Shown here: positions 1-11,700 of the stretch, piece after piece
Position numbering within the stretch: position 1 is the stretch's first letter
How the letters are laid out: every line of letters begins with the position of its first letter
Source: Polytrichum commune
Taxonomy: Eukaryota > Streptophyta > Polytrichopsida > Polytrichales > Polytrichaceae
Direction of reading: 5' to 3'
Length of the DNA: 64,000 nt
Assembly (NCBI GenBank): GCA_950295325.1
Contig: OX485807.1
Span: forward strand, 10,941,001-11,005,000
Translations under genes and position numbers: made by a program
The notes under the pieces: generated by a model
Told to the model about the DNA's origin: nothing
The model's input: only the letters and a program-made list of their open reading frames with translations
Database searches by the model: none

Positions 1-1656
1 CACCAACTTCCTTAGTCACTACATGCCTCAAGAACTCAATTTCTTGTTGAGCAAAGTTATTTTTCACTCCTTGGCGGTAACTTTTGGGCAACACATTGGC
101 GAATACATCATTGTATCTCACCAACATCCCACCAAAGTGGTTTAGGGGAGGCCCATCTTTCCTAGCCTCCCCATAAGTTCTATCGAGTTGCTCCAATTGA
201 ACGACGACCATTATGTTGGCCATTTTTCATTTGGTCCATTAAGACCAAATTCAACTTGGGTCCTCCTACCATAGGAGTCCTTATCAATTTGAACTTCATC
301 TCTTTGCCATTATGACACATCATAATGCATCGCAAGCACACCGGCTTGCACCTCACATCTCTCATGTGAGTTTCAAAGAAGGTGACCTTTCCAATGACAT
401 GCACGTCACTTATTTCACATAGAGTGAAATCTTGACAAAAATCTAATGTCCCACATCAAAAGGTTACATGCATCGCCGCATCCTTTGCTTCATGCGGTTC
501 GCCCTTTGCAAACCGTACTTTGGTGGGCTTGCCGGCTCTACCCGTCCGCGAGCCCCAACCCCCTTGTGAGCTTTCGGCTCATGAAAGAGTCCGTTGCCTC
601 TTTGACAACTCACGAGACATATCTCCCATTCATTTGAGCCTCAAGGTATACATGACTTGGCCTTGGCTTAAGGCTACTAGCCTTGGCCACAAAGCCACCA
701 TCTAATTCTCCGTCCACCGCAACAATATGTTTTGGCTCGGTCCGCAAAGCCAACTTTTAACATTTCGTCCGTGGGACGAATTGGTTTAGTGCCACAAAAG
801 CAATTTCCAATAATTTGTCCACAAAACAAACATGTTTTGCCTTGGTAGCACAAAGCCACCTTCCCACACTCCGTCCGCGACACGAACATGAATTGCCTTG
901 GTAGGACAAACCCACCTCCCAACATTCCGTCCGCGGCACAAGTATGATTTGCTTTGGAAGCATAAAGCCACCTTTCAACATTCCGTCCGCGGCACCAACA
1001 TGTTTTGCCTAAGTAAAATGGACCAAACAATTTGCACTCATTTCTTTAGGACCTACTTTTGGCTAAAGCCACTTGTGGTGATGCGCCGCCAAACTTCTCT
1101 TTGTGACCATCGGCTTCAATGCTCTTGCAAACTTGATGGTCCCCACCATGTCCTCAAGAAGCCTTAGGGACTTAAACAAGGCATCCACCACCCGCTTTTA
1201 AAACCCCACCTAAAAGGATGCATTTCTTAGAAAGCTCGTCCGTTTTAGGTGTATCCTTCATTTGTGCGTTTGAATAGCGCACATAGGCCTTAAGAGGCCC
1301 CGGGCATTAGCACCAATACCTTCCAAGCATTTCGAATTGGAATTTCAATCCAACATTAATGCCCTCCAAGGTTTTGGGTGCATTCGGTATTCTAGGCCCC
1401 AAATGTTTTTTTTTTTTTTTTTTTTTTTTAAGGTGTGCGGGAGCCCTTTCAAAGGACTCCACCATTTTCCTTACTAAATCCACCATCATGCCCACCATTG
1501 TCATTAGAACTAATGGTATGGTCAAATTCCATTTACACATGATCTTTGTTCCAATTTGAGCCTCACAACCTTTTGGAAAACCCGGGCTCACCATAATAAC
1601 CCGCTTATATGATAGCCATGCTTCCCTCAAAGTGCTAGCTCAAATATTGGAACCCT

Positions 1657-1668
1657 GCTCTGATACCA
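1657..1668 (-). other. Primer binding site, initiator-Met tRNA type
   Basis: The minus strand reads TGGTATCAGAGC two bases inside the LTR end. This is the standard plant primer site complementary to tRNA-iMet. Confidence 0.85.
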
Positions 1669-1670
1669 AG

Positions 1671-2644
1671 TGTCGCAACCCTTGCTAGCCCCCCTTGACC
1701 ATCTTGGTTATTTTGAATTCTAGCAAAGGTTACGAGTGGCTAACCCTTAGCATTCCGCCATGCTAATGGATAGCTCCTCTTACCCCGGACCAATAGTTCA
1801 TAGGAGGGAACCAACCCTCCTACTTTGCTTTCGGGACTCACCCCTTAATCGGTAACCCATTTCCCCAATGTGGACTTCCATCCATGGAAGTCCAATCCTA
1901 TGTTGATCATCGCGTTGCCGGGGCAACACTACAACAACCCGAACCATACTAGGCAACTATGGCCTCACAATGGGCCAATGCCCATGGAGGCCGTGCCGTT
2001 CGGCCTCGGGTGGGTGAGGCCACACCACCTCACCCATATAAGCCTCTAGGACTCTACGCGGGGCCCCTACCCCACCGTCAACCAACCTCTTGTCTCTCCA
2101 CCAAGAGTTGGGGCCAAGTGGACATTTTCCCTTAGCCGCTGGGCCTAGAAGCCCCCAGCAGCTTCAGACCATCATAACTTCCTTGTATGATGTCTGATTC
2201 CAGCAACCAACCACTCCATCTTCATCTACGCTTCACGTAGATGCCGATGGACTCCTCACTTGCCCCATTCGGGCAAGTGGTGAGGAAGTTATGACTGTTT
2301 GAACCTTGGCAGTCCCGGGAATCACTCCCAGGCACTGCTGTAGCAGGGCGCTGTCCCGGGACAGCGCCCCACTCAAATGGCCATAACTCCTAGCTCACAC
2401 CTCCGATTGAGGTGTTCTTGAGCATTCTAGAATCACTACGCCATGAGCTACGCATAACTCATGGCCTTACCCTTGTGCCTCCTAGTCTTCGTGGATGGGA
2501 GGCGTTCCCAACGCCCGGGGACCTCATCCACACTAGGATCACTTGGGCCCTCTCACCAACGGCGCCACAAGTCCCGGGTGTCACTCCGGGGTCCCCCTTG
2601 TGCCCATGGTGTTTCGGCCACTCCTCATGGAGAGGTGCGCGACA
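1671..2644 (-). repeat. LTR shared by two tandem element units
   Basis: On the plus strand this begins TGTCGCAACC and ends GTGCGCGACA, giving TGTCGC/GCGACA inverted ends with the canonical TG...CA. Length is 974 bp. It serves both as 3' LTR of the unit to its right (polypurine tract adjacent at 2645) and as 5' LTR of the unit to its left (primer site at 1657-1668). Confidence 0.85.
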
Positions 2645-2656
2645 CTCACCCCCACC
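2645..2656 (-). other. Polypurine tract
   Basis: The minus strand reads GGTGGGGGTGAG immediately upstream of the LTR start TGTCGC, as expected for plus-strand priming of an LTR retrotransposon. Confidence 0.7.
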
Positions 2657-3469
2657 AAACGGAGTCGATGCCCTCATCGACTATACTCGTAGTCGGCACA
2701 CCAATTCTCAAGTTGCCATCCTCTATGGTGCGGCATTGTGTTTACCTTAGGGCGCGACCCCCACAATGCTTCTTCAAATTTGGCATAGTCCCAAAGGTGT
2801 CGTTTCTAGGTGGTCTGTTAGCGACCTTGGATTTTTCATCCAAGGACCTAAGCTATACTAGACCAACCTACTTTGGGACTCACTTGGGTTGCCCCTCCTT
2901 TGGGGCCTCCCCCGTTAGGCTCCACTAGCCTAACGTGACACATCTAGGCGAGACCTCAACGCTTCCACTAAGTTGTCTCGGTTGCAACTCCGAGATGGCT
3001 TTCCATTGTTAAGCCACGCCTTGATTGCACGGGGGTGATGCCAAGTCCCGCCCGACTCGGTTCCCACTTTGCTCTTTCGAGACATGGGTTCATGACTCCC
3101 ATGCGCCAACTCTCGTTAGCTCGCGGGTAGCACTTTTATGAGCACGCGCCATCACCTGTCCCCGCCCGGACAAGCCCACAACTAAGAAGTTTCTTGGTTT
3201 TATCCAAGGCCCCTCCAAGCCATGGCCCCCAATTACTCGGCTTACCCAACCTAGTTTGGCATGTCTATTCCCCCTCTTCCATTAACCAAGCACAAGTACA
3301 AGACTAGGACCTCATCTCATACTTTTCTCTTTGCACCACTAAAGTTTGGACTTTATTCCCTCAAGCCAAAGAACAAGTGCATGTTGTGGAGCAATTAACC
3401 TCGAAGCTATGTTTGCTACTAGAGTCTCTCCCCCACTAAAGGAGATTGATGTCCTCATCAATGCCTACG

Positions 3470-3612
3470 CTTCTTTTTATTGGAATGTCTAGCCTTAGTT
3501 TCTTTAAAGTGCTTCACCAATTCATTGGTGTTCACCATGTCTCTTGCCGCCACCCAAGCGGTTTCTTTCTCATGGTATCCTCACCATTTCACCAAGTATT
3601 CCTTTGTACTTT
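3470..3612 (-). pseudogene. C-terminal chromodomain remnant
   Basis: The minus strand reads KEYLVKW, an in-frame TGA, then GYHEKETAWVAARDM and a NELVKHF tail. This matches the YLVKWxGY...W signature of the chromodomain after integrase in plant chromoviruses. The internal stop makes it non-functional as read. From here to the LTR (2657-3470) I see no further domain. Confidence 0.6.
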
Positions 3613-3888
3613 TTCTTTCCTTTTCACTTGGGCTTCCTACACTTGAGGATGCCCTCTTACCTCATGTTCCAAATGACGTCCACAAGGTCGGGAGGTGGCC
3701 TAATCACTTGCTTGTGATCGGGCCACAAGGTGTCGTCCTAAAATGACTTTCGTAATGAGACATGAAATGTCGGATGCACTTTGATATCCGGCGGTAATTC
3801 CAACTTATACATGTCCTTGAACACTTGTTCCACAATGGAAAACGAAGCTCCAATTTTGGACATGAACTTTTGGAGCGAGGCCTTCCGG

Positions 3889-4876
3889 CTAAGTGAAGTT
3901 GTTCACATTCAACAACACCTTTTGGCCCACCTCATTCTCCACTTCGCGTCTTCCGGCATTGACTAGCACTTCGTAGCACCTTCGGGCTTTCTCCACCAAC
4001 AACTTGGTCATCTCCAAGACTTGTTTACCATCCTTGGCCAAGTCCTCACCATCTTGGTTGAACTCTAGTGTTGAATGTGCCCCCTCGAGAACTAGGTTAA
4101 TAGGTTGGAGCGCATCCACTCCATAAGCCACCACGAAAGACCACCCCTTGGTGGCCAAGTGCGTGGCTACATTGCAATTACACTCCGCTCGACCCACATA
4201 GTCCGCCCAATCTCCTTGGTCCGCCCCCACCAAGTTCCTCAAGTATTGCTTCAAGTCTCCATTCACACGCTTTGTTTTCCCATCCATTTGGGAATACACG
4301 GCCGTGCTAAACCTTAGTTTCAATACAACCTCCTTAGAGAAATGCATTGAAAATGCACTTGTGAACTTTGGATCTTGATCCCACACAATCACTCTTGGCA
4401 ACCCGTGGTGCCTCAACCATCATTTGAGAAAAGGCTATGCGGTCTCCAACGCGGTGGCGGTTTCCACAATCGGCACCATGTGTGCCAACTTGGCAAACCA
4501 CTCTACCATCAACAAGATGGCATCATACCCATGTGACTCCGGCAAACTTGTGATCAAGTCCATGCACATACTATGCCATGGCGCCGACGGGATAGGCAAC
4601 GGTTGCAAGAAACCGCCTTGCTTTTGATAAGAGGCTCGGTTCACTTTGCACTTTGATTCAAGCCTCCACAAAGTGGGCTACATCTTCCTTTATGCACCGC
4701 CAATGGTACCTCTTTGACACCATTCTATGGCGGCTTTTTCTTTCTCCTCTATGGCCGGCAATAGGACTATCATATTCCTCCTTCAAAACCGATAGCCTCA
4801 ACTTGCCTTGTGGCACATATACCCGACTTTGTTTGCACTTGAACAATCCGTCCACCAACTTAACCTCTTTGAGCAC
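3889..4876 (-). pseudogene. Integrase remnant of the chromovirus
   Basis: Three overlapping minus-strand frames together cover the family order. The zinc-binding part (4658-4876) has HRGERK-like residues; the start of the catalytic core (4435-4671) has WHSMCMDLITSLP and a WFAKLAHMVP segment; the rest (3889-4416) has VIVWDQDPKFTSAF and a downstream E-containing helix. Frame changes between the pieces mean that no intact integrase can be translated. Confidence 0.75.
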
Positions 4877-5259
4877 CTTGCTCTTGCGAAGCTCACCTAA
4901 AAGCTTTTGTGCTTTGGGGTAGTTAATTTACCCCTCCCGTATCTTGCATCACAAGTTTCCTTTGCCGGCACACATTAGCCACAAGGTCTGGATGGTTCTC
5001 ATTGCTTGGAACTATTCCGGTCTACTTCGCGCATCCGGCACCACATTTCCACGGTCCGGTTTGTGGATCAAATCCACCTTTATAAGCGCCAAACTATCAT
5101 GCCACCGCAATGACTTGGCGCTCACTTGCGATTGAATGTCAAAATTCTTTTAGGACACATTGTCCATGTAGACCTTTGATTTGTGCGACCCCAAATAGTA
5201 TCGCCACATCTTCAAGCAATGCACTACCGCAAAGAAGTTGTTTGGCATGAGTTGGTTGT

Positions 5260-5990
5260 CTTCTTTGACAACCATCGAACTTCATGCTCGCATATGCAAT
5301 GGCCATCCATCTTACATTAACAATCCATCATTGGCAAAGTCATTCACCCCCGTATGCACCCCTCAAAAGGTTTGTCAAGCTCCGCGAACTTGAGCACGGG
5401 CGGCGAAGAGAACTTGGTCTTAAGCTCCCCAAAGACTCGTGACAAACATCATCCCACTCTTGGGATAGCCATTTCTTTCACAAGTCGAGCTTCATGCTCT
5501 CATATGCAATGGCCATCCATCTTGCATCAACATCCGCCAATGGTAAAGTCACTCGCCCCCCGTATGCACCTCAAAAGGTTTTTCAAGCTCCGCAAACTTG
5601 AACACGGGTGGTAAAGAGGAACTTGGTCTTAAGCTCCTCAAAGACTTGGTGGCAAGGCTCATCCCACTCTTGGGATAGCCATTTCTTGCACAAGTTGCAC
5701 AAGCTTCTACAACCATGGAGCTTAATGCTCCTATAAGCAATGGTCATCCATCTTGGATCAACATCCGCCAATGGTGAAGTCCTTCGCCTTCATGTGCACC
5801 TCAACATGCTCATGAAAACCCGGAAACTTAACCACATCTTGTGAAGGGAACTTGCTCTTGAACTTCCCAAAGGCTTGGTGACCAGGCTCATCCCACTTTT
5901 GGGATAGCTATTTCCTCAATAAGTTGAGTAAGGTCTTAGCAACCTTAAAACAAATCTAGAATGAAGTGGTGGTAGTAGTTGGCTAGGCCA
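5260..5990 (-). pseudogene. RNase H-region remnant amplified in tandem
   Basis: Segments resembling the RT-connection/RNase H stretch of Ty3/Gypsy pol recur about three to four times, spaced roughly 210-235 bp apart. Markers are the repeated ATGGCCATCCATCTT-like core at about 5301, 5511 and 5746 and the repeated CATCCCACTCTTGGGATAGC motif. Frames are short and interrupted. The region between this block and the integrase (about 4900-5260) is pol-derived but too broken to assign. Confidence 0.5.
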
Positions 5991-6054
5991 ACCAATGACC
6001 TAAGCCTTTTTTGAGTCAAGGGCCAATTCTCTTCTTGGATTGCCTTGACATTCT

Positions 6055-6288
6055 TCATGTTTGTCCACCAACTTCCTTAGTCACTACATGCCTCAAGAAC
6101 TCAATTTCTTGTTGAGCAAAGTTATTTTTCACTCCTTGGCGGTAACTTTTGGGCAACACATTGGCGAATACATCATTGTATCTCACCAACATCCCACCAA
6201 AGTGGTTTAGGGGAGGCCCATCTTTCCTAGCCTCCCCATAAGTTCTATCGAGTTGCTCCAATTGAACGACGACCATTATGTTGGCCAT
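6055..6288 (-). pseudogene. Reverse transcriptase remnant lacking its catalytic core
   Basis: A 77-residue minus-strand frame starts with a segment resembling the protease/RT junction (YNDVFANVLPKS, compare the usual YxDVFxxELP). It then jumps directly to the segment that normally follows the polymerase core (EIEFLRHVVTKE, compare EVEFLGHVVS). The intervening several hundred bases, including the YxDD active site, are absent. The first part repeats at 1-223 in the next array unit. Retrotransposition would need RT supplied in trans. Confidence 0.65.
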
Positions 6289-6739
6289 TTTTCATTTGGT
6301 CCATTAAGACCAAATTCAACTTGGGTCCTCCTACCATAGGAGTCCTTATCAATTTGAACTTCATCTCTTTGCCATTATGACACATCATAATGCATCGCAA
6401 GCACACCGGCTTGCACCTCACATCTCTCATGTGAGTTTCAAAGAAGGTGACCTTTCCAATGACATGCACGTCACTTATTTCACATAGAGTGAAATCTTGA
6501 CAAAAATCTAATGTCCCACATCAAAAGGTTACATGCATCGCCGCATCCTTTGCTTCATGCGGTTCGCCCTTTGCAAACCGTACTTTGGTGGGCTTGCCGG
6601 CTCTACCCGTCCGCGAGCCCCAACCCCCTTGTGAGCTTTCGGCTCATGAAAGAGTCCGTTGCCTCTTTGACAACTCACGAGACATATCTCCCATTCATTT
6701 GAGCCTCAAGGTATACATGACTTGGCCTTGGCTTAAGGC

Positions 6740-7100
6740 TACTAGCCTTGGCCACAAAGCCACCATCTAATTCTCCGTCCACCGCAACAATATGTTTTGG
6801 CTCGGTCCGCAAAGCCAACTTTTAACATTTCGTCCGTGGGACGAATTGGTTTAGTGCCACAAAAGCAATTTCCAATAATTTGTCCACAAAACAAACATGT
6901 TTTGCCTTGGTAGCACAAAGCCACCTTCCCACACTCCGTCCGCGACACGAACATGAATTGCCTTGGTAGGACAAACCCACCTCCCAACATTCCGTCCGCG
7001 GCACAAGTATGATTTGCTTTGGAAGCATAAAGCCACCTTTCAACATTCCGTCCGCGGCACCAACATGTTTTGCCTAAGTAAAATGGACCAAACAATTTGC
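6740..7100 (-). repeat. About 57-bp tandem repeats in the gag-side internal region
   Basis: Imperfect units of about 56-57 bp recur around a CCGTCCGCGG core, with conserved AAAGCCACC-like segments between cores. The same block is present at 675-1035 in the other array unit. No gag zinc knuckle is recognisable; this part of the internal region (6290-7735 and 225-1670) otherwise shows only short broken frames and a run of about two dozen T (7471-7494). Confidence 0.6.
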
Positions 7101-7721
7101 ACTCATTTCTTTAGGACCTACTTTTGGCTAAAGCCACTTGTGGTGATGCGCCGCCAAACTTCTCTTTGTGACCATCGGCTTCAATGCTCTTGCAAACTTG
7201 ATGGTCCCCACCATGTCCTCAAGAAGCCTTAGGGACTTAAACAAGGCATCCACCACCCGCTTTTAAAACCCCACCTAAAAGGATGCATTTCTTAGAAAGC
7301 TCGTCCGTTTTAGGTGTATCCTTCATTTGTGCGTTTGAATAGCGCACATAGGCCTTAAGAGGCCCCGGGCATTAGCACCAATACCTTCCAAGCATTTCGA
7401 ATTGGAATTTCAATCCAACATTAATGCCCTCCAAGGTTTTGGGTGCATTCGGTATTCTAGGCCCCAAATGTTTTTTTTTTTTTTTTTTTTTTTTAAGGTG
7501 TGCGGGAGCCCTTTCAAAGGACTCCACCATTTTCCTTACTAAATCCACCATCATGCCCACCATTGTCATTAGAACTAATGGTATGGTCAAATTCCATTTA
7601 CACATGATCTTTGTTCCAATTTGAGCCTCACAACCTTTTGGAAAACCCGGGCTCACCATAATAACCCGCTTATATGATAGCCATGCTTCCCTCAAAGTGC
7701 TAGCTCAAATATTGGAACCCT

Positions 7722-7733
7722 GCTCTGATACCA
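7722..7733 (-). other. Primer binding site, initiator-Met tRNA type (second unit)
   Basis: The minus strand reads TGGTATCAGAGC, 2 nt from the LTR at 7736-8709, at the same spacing as the site at 1657-1668. Confidence 0.85.
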
Positions 7734-7735
7734 AG

Positions 7736-8709
7736 TGTCGCAACCCTTGCTAGCCCCCCTTGACCATCTTGGTTATTTTGAATTCTAGCAAAGGTTACGA
7801 GTGGCTAACCCTTAGCATTCCGCCATGCTAATGGATAGCTCCTCTTACCCCGGACCAATAGTTCATAGGAGGGAACCAACCCTCCTACTTTGCTTTCGGG
7901 ACTCACCCCTTAATCGGTAACCCATTTCCCCAATGTGGACTTCCATCCATGGAAGTCCAATCCTATGTTGATCATCGCGTTGCCGGGGCAACACTACAAC
8001 AACCCGAACCATACTAGGCAACTATGGCCTCACAATGGGCCAATGCCCATGGAGGCCGTGCCGTTCGGCCTCGGGTGGGTGAGGCCACACCACCTCACCC
8101 ATATAAGCCTCTAGGACTCTACGCGGGGCCCCTACCCCACCGTCAACCAACCTCTTGTCTCTCCACCAAGAGTTGGGGCCAAGTGGACATTTTCCCTTAG
8201 CCGCTGGGCCTAGAAGCCCCCAGCAGCTTCAGACCATCATAACTTCCTTGTATGATGTCTGATTCCAGCAACCAACCACTCCATCTTCATCTACGCTTCA
8301 CGTAGATGCCGATGGACTCCTCACTTGCCCCATTCGGGCAAGTGGTGAGGAAGTTATGACTGTTTGAACCTTGGCAGTCCCGGGAATCACTCCCAGGCAC
8401 TGCTGTAGCAGGGCGCTGTCCCGGGACAGCGCCCCACTCAAATGGCCATAACTCCTAGCTCACACCTCCGATTGAGGTGTTCTTGAGCATTCTAGAATCA
8501 CTACGCCATGAGCTACGCATAACTCATGGCCTTACCCTTGTGCCTCCTAGTCTTCGTGGATGGGAGGCGTTCCCAACGCCCGGGGACCTCATCCACACTA
8601 GGATCACTTGGGCCCTCTCACCAACGGCGCCACAAGTCCCGGGTGTCACTCCGGGGTCCCCCTTGTGCCCATGGTGTTTCGGCCACTCCTCATGGAGAGG
8701 TGCGCGACA
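7736..8709 (-). repeat. 5' LTR of the chromovirus, junction with host gene
   Basis: This is a 974-bp LTR with no visible difference from 1671-2644. It ends GCGACA at 8709, directly abutting codons of the ParB-like gene (8710 onward). The copy at 1671-2644 is instead followed by the polypurine tract. Confidence 0.85.
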
Positions 8710-11700
8710 CTATGGGAGGGAGCAGGAACATGGTCTTGAGAAGGGACAGAAGGAGTGGCCGTTGGACTTCCGACAACTGTGGTAGCGGGAGTGCGCTGAA
8801 CAGAGGCCTTGGTGAAAGAACGGGTGGACACTTGACTAGAAGCTACCCTCTTACCCTTGCCTTTGGCCTTCACCGGTGCTACCTCTTTGTCAATGGCGGC
8901 AGGAGTGAGATTCTCATCTTCATCTGGCTCTTCCTCCAATTCAATGACCTCAGGGGCAGCGGAAACAAGGCTCCTGTAGAGGGGTTCTTCAACTTCTGGA
9001 ACAAATCCACGAGAACAATCCAGGTACCAACCACCAGCGACCAAATGGACGTGTGGAAATTTTGCAAGTTGCATGGGCGTGTACACAAAAAGGTTGGAGT
9101 TGTCATCGACCCACTCGTGAAGGAAAGACGGCAATGACGAAGCTGGAAGAGCATTCTTAACGACAAGCTCACGGTGAATGTACCTACGAAGTGAAGAAAA
9201 TTAGAACAAAAGAATGTAGTGAAAAGAAACGAAGATATGAAGCACGAAAGAAAAAGAAAAAATGATTACCGGTAAGCAACACGCTTGATAGCAATTGGTC
9301 CTTCCTCAAACTCCATGAGATTGAGCCCTTTGGTGAACTTGAAGTCACCTTTGTCATCAAAATATACTCGAAATGCCTTGTCCCACAAAATGAGCCTCCA
9401 ATGCTCGACAAAATGAGCAGGTGGGAAAAGGTCCTCCATAGAAACCCAGTTAATGTCGATGGAGCATTCATTTTCAAATGAGGCAATCTCACCCTCAACA
9501 CCTTTCTCCAACTAAGATAACAGAAAAACAAAGTAAGTCCAAGATGGAAAGCCGACACTAAAAATCTCAACTTTAGTACCATCCTAGTCCACATACAATG
9601 ACATACAAAAGCCACATCAAGGTTGTCAAAATCTGGTCCATACTAAAACCATCCTAGACCCTCTCGGTTCCGAGAGGGTCTCATCCTAGTGCACACACAA
9701 AACTTCTCAACATGAATAACTAGTTGTTTCAAAAACAGGTCCATACTAAAACAATCCTAGACCCTCTCGGTTCCGAGAGGGTTCGTTGCTAGTTTAGAAA
9801 CAAGAAATTTCAAAATGAATAACTGGCTTGTCCACATACATTCACATATACAAGCCACATCATAGTTATTAAAATCTGGTCCATACTATTCCCAACTTGA
9901 TCCTCTCGGTTCCGAGAGGGTCTCATTCTAATGCAATCACAATCCATTTAAACATGAATTACTAGTTTGTCCACATACATTCACATACAAAAGCCACATC
10001 AAGGCTGTCAAAATCTGGTCCATAACAAAACCATCATAGACCCTCTGGGTTCCGAGAGGGTCTCATCCTAGTGCACAACCAAGAAATTTCAAAATGAATA
10101 ACTAGCCGGTCCACATACAGTCACATACTCAATCCACATCATAGTTGTCAAAATCTGGTCCATACTAAAACCATAGTAGACCCTCTCGGTTCCGAGAGGG
10201 TCTCATCCTAGTGAACACACAAAACTTCTGAACATGAATTACTAATTGGTCCACAAACATTCATATACACAAGCCACCTCATAGTTGTCAAAATCTGGTC
10301 CTTACTATCCCCACCTTGGCCCTCTCGGCTCCGAGAGGGTCTCACTCTCATGCACACACAAACAATTTCAACATGAATAACTAGCTGGTACACAAACACT
10401 CACATACTGAAGCCACATCATAGTTGTCAAAATCTGGTCTTTAATATCCCCAAGTTGACACTCTCGGTTCCGAGAGGGTCTCCCTCTCATGCACCCGCAA
10501 ACAATTTCAACATGAATTACTACTTGGTCCACATACATTCAAATACAAAAGCCATCCTAGACCCTCTCGGTTCCAAGAGGGTCTCATCCTAGTGCACGCA
10601 CAAAACTTCTCAACATGAATTACTAATTGGACCACAAACATTCATATACACAAGCCACATCAGTTGTTGTCAAAATCTGGTCCATACTAAAACCATACTA
10701 GACCCTCTCGGTTCCGAGAGGGTCTCAACCTAGTGCACACACAAAACTTCTCAACATGAATAACTAGCTGTTTCAAAATCAGGTCCATACTAAAACAATC
10801 CTAGACCCTCTCGGTTCCGAGAGGGTTCGTTGCTAATGCACAAACAAGAAATTGCAAAATGAATAACTGGTTTGTCCACATACACTCACATATACAAGCC
10901 ACATCCTAGTTTTTAAAATCTGGTCCATACTATCCCCAACTTGACCCTCTCGGTTCCGAGAGGGTCTCACTCTAATGCACCCACAAGCAATTTCAACATG
11001 AATTACTAGTTGGTCCACATACATTCACATACAAAAGCCACATAAAGGTTGTCAAAATCTGGTCCATAACAAAACCATCCTAGACCCTCTGGGTTCCGAG
11101 AGGGTCTCATCCTAGTGCACACACAAAACTTCTCAACCTGAATATCTAATTGGACCACATACAAACACATACACAAGCCACATCACAGTTGTCAAAATCT
11201 GGTGAGGGTCGGCCTCTATTGCAATTCCAAGAATTTCAATATGTGACACTTGGTGGTCCACATACATACAAATACATAGTAGCCCATTATTCACATGAAG
11301 GTATTGAAGTACCTGTGCCCAAAAGGAAGCTTTGTGAAGCCAATCGTCGAGGACTTTCTCGCGAAGAGGAAGAGAAGAGGGGAACTTGTTTTTGTTTTTG
11401 ACATCGGCGGGGGAATTCCACCATCGAAGCCACCTAGCCTTAAAGGAAGCATCCACATGTGTAGTGGCAACTTTTTGTAGTTTCTCAATAGTCATATCAG
11501 GGACAAGGAAGGACGAAAAATGACGGTCAATCTGCAACATTGAATAATGCAAAGAAAGAAAATGTACTTGAAGTTGAAGTGGAAAAATACGAACGATGAA
11601 ACAAACTAAAAGTGAAGAGGTGAAGGGAGTACCTCTTGGAAGAAGTCATCGCCGTTGTCCTTGTGGGCGACGGAGATGAACTTTTCAAAGCTTCTAGATC

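Larger units (their letters stand above)
1..8709 (-). mobile_element. Ty3/Gypsy chromovirus, tandem LTR-sharing array, defective
   Basis: Read on the minus strand the order is LTR (8709-7736), primer site, internal region (7735-2645), polypurine tract, second LTR (2644-1671), then another primer site and the start of the same internal region again (1670-1), which runs off the window. Positions 1-2646 match 6066-8711 with no difference I could find, including a long T homopolymer. The internal region encodes remnants of RT, RNase H, integrase and a chromodomain in Ty3/Gypsy order. The RT catalytic core is missing and pol is full of stops, so the element is non-autonomous. The array lies in the coding sequence of the ParB-like gene at 8709/8710. 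Its other end and its target duplication are outside the window. Confidence 0.85.

Noticed and set aside
1406-1429. Poly-T run as a retroposon poly-A tail
   Set aside because: It is inside the LTR element, occurs in both array units, and no LINE/SINE body adjoins it.
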